Under the pieces are notes generated by a model. The model was not told the origin of the DNA. It saw only the letters and a program-made list of their open reading frames with translations, and ran no database searches. A DNA stretch of 36,521 bases. Source: JAVVUJ01 sp964461765. Its GTDB lineage: Bacteria > Bacillota > Clostridia > Peptostreptococcales > Anaerovoracaceae. This document shows positions 30,126-36,521 of the stretch, in pieces. The position numbers and the translations under genes are program-made. Location: the NCBI GenBank assembly GCA_964461765.1, contig CAYWVS010000027.1, positions 1-36,521 of the forward strand, read 5' to 3'. The first letter of the stretch is position 1. The number at the start of each line of letters is the position of its first letter.

Positions 30126-32972
30126 TTATTTCAATAAATACCAATTGTCCGCAGTCTTTACTTCCGCTACTAATTTTACAGAGAGAGATACAGCTTTTTC
30201 CATATTTTCCTGTAAAAGTTTTTTCACTTCTTCCAACTCTTCTTTATGAGTTTCTATGATTAATTCATCGTGAACTTGAAGGATTAACCTGGAACGCAGC
30301 TTTCTTTTCTTGAGCTCTTCATAAACCTTAATCATAGCCATTTTAATAATATCCGCTGCACTGCCTTGAATAGGGCTATTCATGGCTAACCTTTCTCCCA
30401 GTTGACGTACCATATAATTTCCAGCCTTGATTTCATGAATCATGCGCTTGCGACCCATGATGGTAGTTACGTAACCTTTCAGCTTGCAATCTGCCACCAG
30501 CCCATCCATATAAAGCTTTACATCTATATATTTTTTAAAGTACTCCTGAATATATTTATCTGCTTCTTTTCTGGTAATAGAGAGCTCCGTGGAAAGACCA
30601 AATCCACTCATTCCATAAATAACGCCGAAATTTACAGCCTTTGCATTGCTCCTTTGCAAATCCGTCACTTCCTCCTCAGGAACTTCAAAAACCTTGGCAG
30701 CGGTAATCCTGTGAATGTCCTCCCCCTCATTAAATGCTTTTAGCAAGGAAGCATCCTGAGACAAATGAGCTAAAACCCGCAATTCAATCTGAGAGTAATC
30801 TGCACCTACCAGAACATATTCTTCACTTTCAGGGATAAATGCCTTGCGCAGTTTCCTGCCTAACTCTTGCTTAATGGGAATGTTTTGTAAGTTTGGCTCT
30901 GTACAGCTTAGGCGACCGGTGGCAGTAATGGTCTGCTGAAAATGCGCATGAATCTTTCCGTCCAGATGAATCAACGGCAACAAGCCCTCTATATAAGTTC
31001 CATTCAACTTTGATAACATGCGGTATTCTAAAATGAATTCTATAATTTCATGCTTATCTCTGAGCTTTTCCAATACCTCTGCATCGGTGGAATAGCCGGT
31101 TTTCGTCTTTTTCCCCTTTGGCAGCTCCAATTTTTCAAAAAGGATCACCCCTAACTGGGATGGTGAATTGATGTTAAAGCTCTCCCCGGCTATCTGACAA
31201 ATTTGCTCTGTCAGTTCCGTCAACCGCTCCTTGATTTTCTCCCCTGCATCCACTAACTCCCTTCGATCTATCTTAAAACCAAAAGCTTCCATAGCACTCA
31301 TGGGTTGAATCAAGGGAAGCTCCACTTCCTCGTATACTCGTTTCAAATCCTCTTCCAAAAGCTTTTCAGACAAAATTTCCTGTAGGCCTTTTACCGCCAA
31401 GCACCATTTCCCGCCATATTCCCCATAACTTTCCGCTTGGTTACTTAAAATATCTACCTGCCCCTTATCTTTGACAAAATCTTTTTCATCTATAAAATCC
31501 TCATGAAAGTATTCCAATAAAAGGGTTTTAAGAATATAGTTGCTCTTTGTGGGTTCCAAGAGGTATTGAGCCACTGCAGTGTCAAAGGTGGTGGAAAAAT
31601 GAAATGAGGTATCGCCAATACCTGCCATCAAAGCATAATAATCCTTGATCAGATCGTGTCCTACAAAGGAAAAATCATTCCCAATCAAAATGCTTCTTAC
31701 TTTATCGTAAAGAATTTTATTATTTTCTGTATAAATGTAATATATTTTATGGTTTATCATAATTGAAATACCGTTAACTAATGGGATATCTCTATGATTT
31801 CCGTCACTAAAAACCTTTATATAAATGGGTTTTGCACCACCCTTATAATGGTTCAGCAATTCCTCTTCCAACTTGCTCCAGGCTTCTTCATCAGCTATAA
31901 TCTGCACCTCCCCCTGAAAGTCCGCAAAGGGAGAAATTCTTACTACCGAATCTTGGGAGGCTGATAGTTGATCAATTTCTGCACCTGACCCGGAAGTAAC
32001 AGTCGTAATCACCTTTTCTCTATCTGATCCGGAAGAACCAAATCCATTTCCATTACTTGACCCGGAGATTCCGGATAGGTTCCCTATTTCCAAACTTAAA
32101 CCTGATGGAATGGAAAGCTTCTTTAATAAGCTGTTGAATTCCAGCTTTTTATAAACCTCAATGAGTTTGCTATAATCTGGCTCCTCTACCGTGCATTCCT
32201 CAAAGGTGTACTCTATGGGCACATTGGTATTGATGGTAGCCAAGGTTTTGCTCATTAAAGCTTGTTGAGCGTAGTCCTCCACCTTTTGCCTCAGCTTTGC
32301 ATTGCTGATGCTTTCAGTGTTTTCCAATAAATTTTCGATATTTCCAAATTCCAAAATAAGCTTTTGGGCAGTTTTTTCACCAACACCTGGAATCCCCGGA
32401 ATATTGTCAGACTGATCACCCATAAGCCCCTTGTAATCGATAAACTGGGTTGGAGTAAATCCATATTTTTCCACCATAGCATCATGGTCGTAGATTTCAA
32501 ATTCAGATAAACCCTTTTTCGTGATCAATACCTTTGTCACATCTGTAGCCAGTTGTAGCTCGTCCTTGTCACCTGTTATAATTAAGGGTTCCATGCCCTC
32601 TTTTTCTGCCTGTGTTGCCACTGTACCAATGATATCATCAGCCTCAAAACCGTCAATTTCTAGAATTTTTACATTCATAGCCTCCAAAACCTCTTTTAAA
32701 AGAGGTAGTTGCATTGCCAATTCAGGGGGCATTTTCTTTCTCCCCGCCTTATACTCTGTAAAAGCCTCATGACGAAATGTAGGTGCTTTTCTGTCAAAGG
32801 TTACCACCAAATAGTTGGGGGCATACTCCTTATGCATTTTATTTAAAATATTAAGAAAACCATATACTCCGTGAGTATACAGTCCTCCTCTTGTGATCAT
32901 TGGCCTTTGCACTGCATAATAGGCTCTGTTGATTAAACTGTTTCCATCGATAATTACGATTCGTTTTCCCAT
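30126..32972 (-). CDS. polA: DNA polymerase I
   Basis: Repair and Okazaki-fragment polymerase of 948 aa. The 5'-3' flap nuclease domain occupies about 1-280 (FEADDIIGT, GDKDELQL). A Gly/Ser-rich insert (about 300-345, near SGSSNGNGFGSSGS) is unusual and explains the extra length over the usual 880-890 aa. The 3'-5' exonuclease-like domain lacks the DxE metal ligands, so proofreading is absent, as in many Firmicutes. Polymerase motifs A (DYSQIELR, from 725), B (around FGVIYG, 782) and C (VHDE, 900-903) are intact. The ATG lies 19 bp inside the end of the anti-sigma gene; its ribosome site (GGCGG) is weak, so coupling to the upstream gene is probable. Confidence 0.96.
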   Translation of the reverse strand: MGKRIVIIDGNSLINRAYYAVQRPMITRGGLYTHGVYGFLNILNKMHKEYAPNYLVVTFDRKAPTFRHEAFTEYKAGRKKMPPELAMQLPLLKEVLEAMNVKILEIDGFEADDIIGTVATQAEKEGMEPLIITGDKDELQLATDVTKVLITKKGLSEFEIYDHDAMVEKYGFTPTQFIDYKGLMGDQSDNIPGIPGVGEKTAQKLILEFGNIENLLENTESISNAKLRQKVEDYAQQALMSKTLATINTNVPIEYTFEECTVEEPDYSKLIEVYKKLEFNSLLKKLSIPSGLSLEIGNLSGISGSSNGNGFGSSGSDREKVITTVTSGSGAEIDQLSASQDSVVRISPFADFQGEVQIIADEEAWSKLEEELLNHYKGGAKPIYIKVFSDGNHRDIPLVNGISIMINHKIYYIYTENNKILYDKVRSILIGNDFSFVGHDLIKDYYALMAGIGDTSFHFSTTFDTAVAQYLLEPTKSNYILKTLLLEYFHEDFIDEKDFVKDKGQVDILSNQAESYGEYGGKWCLAVKGLQEILSEKLLEEDLKRVYEEVELPLIQPMSAMEAFGFKIDRRELVDAGEKIKERLTELTEQICQIAGESFNINSPSQLGVILFEKLELPKGKKTKTGYSTDAEVLEKLRDKHEIIEFILEYRMLSKLNGTYIEGLLPLIHLDGKIHAHFQQTITATGRLSCTEPNLQNIPIKQELGRKLRKAFIPESEEYVLVGADYSQIELRVLAHLSQDASLLKAFNEGEDIHRITAAKVFEVPEEEVTDLQRSNAKAVNFGVIYGMSGFGLSTELSITRKEADKYIQEYFKKYIDVKLYMDGLVADCKLKGYVTTIMGRKRMIHEIKAGNYMVRQLGERLAMNSPIQGSAADIIKMAMIKVYEELKKRKLRSRLILQVHDELIIETHKEELEEVKKLLQENMEKAVSLSVKLVAEVKTADNWYLLK

Positions 32973-34006
32973 ATTGTTATCGTACCGCCTTGCCCTAATA
33001 TGAATAATTCTTTATCTAATATATTATCATCATTTTTGTTAAATATAAATACTTTAAATTCCCAAGTCCCGTTATTTTTCTTCTCATAAGAAATAATTTT
33101 ATAATTTTTACCTTCCAGTTCCTTATAAATGAGACCGATATATTGATCGTATTCTTTTTTTTCTTCTGAAGACGCTACATTGGTAACCTGACTATCAGCA
33201 TCGGGGCTAAGCATTGCAACTTGTGGCTGACCACTTCCAGGCTGAGCCTCATCGTTTAAGGAGGATTTTGAGGGAACTGCACTGATCCGGTCCACTGCCT
33301 CATCTCCTACTTTGAATTCATCAGGACTACTGCTCCTATTACTGCTATTACTATAATTACTATCGCTGCCGGTATCAGCATTGCCATCATGCTCACCACT
33401 ATCACCCCTTTCTATTATACTGCTTTGCCTACTTTTAATTGGATTGAGTAATTCAGTAGCAATTTCCAAGGCTCTTTCCTCTTCTTGCTGCGGCGTCTCT
33501 CCAAGTGTCAAATCTTCTTGTTTTTTCTGGCTTTCCTGAACAATCTGTCCCCCCGTAGCCTGTTCGTCCCCTTTATTTTGTGTAAAATTGAACTGATCTA
33601 CGGTAATAAAGGAAAGCAATCCCACCATAAAAATGGCGGCTAAAGAAACAATAATCCGGAGATTAGAGTTATTTTTCTTTGTTGAGGGATATCTGAAATT
33701 AGGGTTCTCTTGCAGCTCCAAAACTTTAGTAGAATTCTTTTTTAATTCAGAAGTTTCCCGCATTAAAGCCTCTTTCAGCCGAAGATCAAATTCTATGGGA
33801 ACTTCCTCTTGGGGCAAGCTTCTCAGGAGGCTCTTAATTTCCAATAATTCATCGTAACTCTGCCTACAGGTTGGGCAAAGTTCTAGGTGCCTTTCCACCG
33901 AGAATTTTTCATCCTCTGTTGTCATTTTATCCATATAAAGGGACAGCAAATCTTCCATCTGCTCACAATCCATGATATCATGTTGCTTTTCTTTGTATTC
34001 AGTCAT
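32954..34006 (-). CDS. Membrane anti-sigma factor (zinc-finger type)
   Basis: A 350-aa protein with an N-terminal anti-sigma zinc finger (DCEQMEDLLSLYMD, then HLELCPTC with H40 and C44-x2-C47), one membrane helix at about 117-140 (IIVSLAAIFMVGLLSF), and a Ser/Asn-rich, low-complexity outer part followed by a small C-terminal domain. The zinc finger would hold the sigma factor encoded just upstream at the membrane until a signal frees it. AAGGAGG precedes the ATG; a second in-frame ATG 11 codons later (MDCEQM) is an alternative. Its 3' end overlaps polA by 19 bp. Confidence 0.88.
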   Translation of the reverse strand: MTEYKEKQHDIMDCEQMEDLLSLYMDKMTTEDEKFSVERHLELCPTCRQSYDELLEIKSLLRSLPQEEVPIEFDLRLKEALMRETSELKKNSTKVLELQENPNFRYPSTKKNNSNLRIIVSLAAIFMVGLLSFITVDQFNFTQNKGDEQATGGQIVQESQKKQEDLTLGETPQQEEERALEIATELLNPIKSRQSSIIERGDSGEHDGNADTGSDSNYSNSSNRSSSPDEFKVGDEAVDRISAVPSKSSLNDEAQPGSGQPQVAMLSPDADSQVTNVASSEEKKEYDQYIGLIYKELEGKNYKIISYEKKNNGTWEFKVFIFNKNDDNILDKELFILGQGGTITIWENES

Positions 34007-34056
34007 CAGCTATCCTCCTTATCTTCCTACATTCTCTAATTTAGACGAAAGATTCC

Positions 34057-34671
34057 TCATTTTGTTCCTTTATATCTGTTGTTAATTAAATTATCACCTT
34101 TTGAGTCAATGTAGATTTCCCGAAGCTTAGTTCTGGCACGATTCAATCGTGACTTTACCGTCCCCACATTGCAATCTAGAATATGGCAAATTTCATCATA
34201 AGTCATTTCCTGAATATCCCGTAAAATGATAATTTCCCTGTGCTCCGGTGTCAAACTTTCCATACATAATTCAATTTGAGAGTAACCCTCTTTTTGAAAA
34301 AAGCTCTCCTCAGGATTAGGCTCCGGATCCACAAAATCCATCATCTCCTCCTTGCTATCACTGTTAATTTGGTAAATATGTATATCTTTTACATGATGGC
34401 TGTTTTTCCTCAGCATATCGTTACAGGTATTCACCACAATCCGGTAAACCCAAGTATCAAATTTACTTTCTTCATGAAATTTATTTAAATGCCTAAATAT
34501 TTTTAGAAAACTTTCTTGTAGGACATCTAACGCATCCTCTTGATTCTTCATATATTTTAAAGCGATGTTATATGCTTTTCCTTTGCAACCTAAAATCAGT
34601 TGCTCAAAAGCATCTGTATCCCCATCCTTTGCTCTCTTAATCAGTATTTTTTCATTCGTTTCTGCATTCAT
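34057..34671 (-). CDS. ECF RNA polymerase sigma factor (SigW-like)
   Basis: A roughly 204-aa sigma factor with region 2 (ALKYMKNQEDALDVLQESFL, FDTWVYRIVVNTCNDMLR) and region 4 (LTPEHREIIILRDIQEMTYD then DCNVGTVKSRLNRARTKLRE). It pairs with the zinc-finger anti-sigma factor 50 bp downstream. ATG 34671 is given as start; ATG 34680 adds three residues but leaves its AGGG only two bases away. First gene of an operon that also holds polA and coaE, so envelope or other stress could raise DNA polymerase I levels (inference). Confidence 0.9.
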   Translation of the reverse strand: MNAETNEKILIKRAKDGDTDAFEQLILGCKGKAYNIALKYMKNQEDALDVLQESFLKIFRHLNKFHEESKFDTWVYRIVVNTCNDMLRKNSHHVKDIHIYQINSDSKEEMMDFVDPEPNPEESFFQKEGYSQIELCMESLTPEHREIIILRDIQEMTYDEICHILDCNVGTVKSRLNRARTKLREIYIDSKGDNLINNRYKGTK

Positions 34672-34931
34672 ATAAAGCATTTCCCTGTTTTGTATAATTT
34701 CAGTAACATAATATCAGAAATAATGTATGTCTTTTCATTTAACTGATATTTATCATTATATAAAAGTATATCTATCTCTTTATTTTTAATCCTTTTTCTG
34801 CTATACTTTAATCATTATTATTTTGCCATAATGATAATTATATCAAATAATGGTGAATTTTAAAAGAGATATCTTAAAAAGCCTATAAAATGGGTTTTTA
34901 AATGTTGAAATATGTAAAGGAGTAACCCCAG

Positions 34932-35726
34932 ATGTTTGACTACCATAACCACAGCAATTTTTCTGATGACGGCACCGTTCCTATGAGGGACATGGTTCAA
35001 AAGGCTTACGAAGAAGGTCTTTTTGAAATCGCCATTACGGATCACTTTGACCCCGATTATCCTGATCCCAGGTATCCTTTCACCATTGACTTTGATAATT
35101 ATTATAAAGAATTGGAAGCTTTGACCGAGGAATATAAAGGTAAAATTAAGGTTGTAAAAGGAATCGAAATAGGTATCCAACACGGAAAAACCTTGGATGC
35201 TTGCTCCTTTGCTGTCAATGCCTACCCTTACGACTTTGTCTTAGGATCCTTTCACTGTGCAGAAGGCTATGACCTTTGCAGCCCTCAATTCTTTTCAGGA
35301 CGATCTACAGAAGCTTCTTATGAAGCCTTTTATCAGTATATGTATGATTGTTTGAAAGTTTATAAGGATTATGATGTTCTGGGGCATTTTAATGTAATTG
35401 ATCGATATACGGATTACATTCCGGATTATAAAATTTGCGAAAATATCATAGAAGAAATATTAAAGATGATAATAAGCGATGGAAAAGGTTTGGAAATTAA
35501 CACTTCCAGTTATCGATATGGTTTAGGAGAACGCACCACTCCTACACTGGATATTCTTAAGAAATTTAAAGCCCTGGGAGGTGAAATCATTACCACCGGT
35601 TCTGATGCCCACCGCCCCAGTGACTTAAACCATCATTTAGACCGTGCTCGAGAACTCATTAAAAACGCTGGTCTCAAGTATATTACTACCTTCGACCAAC
35701 GCAAACCGACTTTTCATAGATTATAA
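34932..35726 (+). CDS. hisJ: PHP-family histidinol-phosphatase
   Basis: A 264-aa PHP-domain phosphatase of the HisJ type, which hydrolyses histidinol phosphate in histidine synthesis. Metal ligands are visible: H5 and H7 in DYHNHSNFSDDG, D37-H38 in ITDHFD, E in KGIEIGIQHG, H in GSFHCAEG, H in LGHFNVIDRY, and D-x-H in TTGSDAHRPSDL. AAGGAG lies eight bases upstream. It stands alone, divergent from the sigma operon and convergent with the MaoC gene; no other his genes are near, so another phosphoester substrate is possible. Confidence 0.88.
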   Translation: MFDYHNHSNFSDDGTVPMRDMVQKAYEEGLFEIAITDHFDPDYPDPRYPFTIDFDNYYKELEALTEEYKGKIKVVKGIEIGIQHGKTLDACSFAVNAYPYDFVLGSFHCAEGYDLCSPQFFSGRSTEASYEAFYQYMYDCLKVYKDYDVLGHFNVIDRYTDYIPDYKICENIIEEILKMIISDGKGLEINTSSYRYGLGERTTPTLDILKKFKALGGEIITTGSDAHRPSDLNHHLDRARELIKNAGLKYITTFDQRKPTFHRL

Positions 35727-35810
35727 ATAGGGAATAGATGTATTATTGGGGATAGACGCTTCCATTTACACCAAATTTTGTTAGAAAACCAAAAATTATG
35801 ATGGTTCTCC

Positions 35811-36260
35811 CTATTTTGTAGCCATAACCTTTCCCTCGCCGCAAACCACCACTTCTTTTCTTTGATTGGTTGCGGTCATATAAACATGAATAATCCTCTT
35901 CTCAGGAACGATTTTTGTAACTTCACCTGTGGCAGTAATGGTATCGCCGATTTTAACGGGCAATCGAAACTCTAAGTTTTGACCGAGATAAATTGCATCT
36001 GCACCGGTAAGGCACATTCCTACAATGGTGGAAAAAAAGGAAGCAGTCAACATGCCATGGGCAATTCGCTCTCCAAACCTAGTGGTTTTCGCGTATTCAC
36101 TGTTCATATGAACCGGGTTCATATCACCGGTTATTCCTGCAAAGGCAAAGAGGTCGGATTCAGTTATTGTCTTGCTAAAGGAACGTTTCATTCCCATTTT
36201 TATTTCATTAATGGAAAATCCGCTCATATTTAAGCTGTTATCATCTATATAATTATTCAT
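35811..36260 (-). CDS. MaoC-type (R)-specific enoyl-CoA hydratase
   Basis: A 149-aa single hot-dog-fold hydratase. GDMNPVHMNSEYAKTTRFGE has the catalytic Asp46 and His51, and RIAHGMLTASFFSTIVG the conserved IAHGM. It adds water to trans-2-enoyl-CoA giving the (R)-3-hydroxyacyl-CoA. The start at ATG 36260 has GGGAG upstream and overlaps the etfA stop by 8 bp; ATG at codon 12 is an alternative. Coupling to etfA points to acyl-CoA metabolism such as butyrate-type or amino-acid fermentation. Confidence 0.9.
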   Translation of the reverse strand: MNNYIDDNSLNMSGFSINEIKMGMKRSFSKTITESDLFAFAGITGDMNPVHMNSEYAKTTRFGERIAHGMLTASFFSTIVGMCLTGADAIYLGQNLEFRLPVKIGDTITATGEVTKIVPEKRIIHVYMTATNQRKEVVVCGEGKVMATK

Positions 36261-36521
36261 TACTAAAATCTCCCTTTTCTTTTATATGGGAGATCATAGC
36301 CGGAATCACCTCATACAAATCCCCCACGATGCCATAATCGCAAGCTTTAAAGATAGGAGCATTCCGGTCTTTATTAATGGCGATGATATATTTGGATTCT
36401 TTCATCCCTGCCAAATGCTGAATGGCTCCTGAAATTCCACAGGCAATGTAAAGGTCAGGTCTTACGGTGGTACCGGTCTGTCCCACCTGATGTGCATGGT
36501 CTATCCAGCCTGAATCTACAG
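36253..36521 (-). CDS. etfA: Electron transfer flavoprotein alpha subunit, C-terminus (partial)
   Basis: The window ends inside this gene; 88 C-terminal residues are present. VGQTGTTVRPDLYIACGISG and AIQHLAGMKESKYIIAINKD are the FAD-binding signature of EtfA, followed by APIFKACDYGIVGDLYEVIP. It carries electrons between acyl-CoA dehydrogenases and ferredoxin or NAD systems together with EtfB, presumably encoded further upstream outside the window. Overlaps the MaoC gene. Confidence 0.95.
   Translation of the reverse strand, partial: VDSGWIDHAHQVGQTGTTVRPDLYIACGISGAIQHLAGMKESKYIIAINKDRNAPIFKACDYGIVGDLYEVIPAMISHIKEKGDFSNE

Noticed and set aside
30126..32972. Loss of proofreading residues in PolA as a novelty
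   Set aside because: A degenerate 3'-5' exonuclease domain is normal in many Firmicutes DNA polymerase I enzymes.

Overview
The window looks like a low-GC, anaerobic, spore-forming member of the Clostridia (Bacillota). Pointers are AT-rich DNA with strong AAGGAGG ribosome sites, an S-layer-homology (SLH) protein, large serine recombinase, spore-surface-like proteins with candidate mother-cell-type promoters, a thioredoxin-type arsenate reductase, and an electron-transfer-flavoprotein/MaoC pair. The genus cannot be fixed from the sequence. Two runs of exactly 100 N (22484-22583 and 25529-25628) show a scaffolded draft; the second sits inside arsC and looks like a false gap.

Layout. (1) 1-769: tail of an unidentified gene, then tdk. 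(2) About 772-15179: a defence and stability island. On the minus strand it carries a type I restriction-modification operon (hsdR-hsdM-hsdS), then a membrane coiled-coil protein, a DUF2971 protein, a translationally coupled soluble/four-helix membrane pair and an HNH nuclease. On the plus strand it carries a small membrane protein and a Phd/RelE-type toxin-antitoxin pair. A 23-bp direct repeat with one mismatch lies at both edges, and the right copy is part of an 80-bp palindrome. Inside are a frameshifted XRE regulator joined in frame to hsdR and a duplicated hsdS 3' end. (3) 15.2-22.7 kb: surface proteins. These are a chimeric amylase-remnant/SLH protein, a repeat protein whose last repeat is cut short, and three paralogues that begin MS(M/F)PNIPDI. 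A serine recombinase lies between two of the paralogues, which are divergently arranged. A tandem array of a 38-bp unit follows, broken by an assembly gap. (4) 22.8-25.8 kb: an arsenic cluster (permease, ArsR, small thioredoxin, CMD-family protein, arsC). (5) 26.0-28.7 kb: a possible 23-aa peptide gene, a DUF2935 protein, and an ECF sigma factor overlapping a zinc-ribbon protein. (6) 28.8-36.5 kb: a fossil antitoxin with intact promoter, tRNA-Leu(GAG), then the sigma / anti-sigma / polA / coaE operon on the minus strand, a PHP phosphatase on plus, and MaoC with the C-terminus of EtfA at the window edge.

Best candidates for something undescribed are the coupled gene pair at 2078-3516, the DUF2971 protein beside it, and the way accessory genes sit behind copies of the hsdS 3' end. 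That arrangement suggests cassettes exchanged by recombination at hsdS. All family names come from reading motifs by eye; no database search was run.
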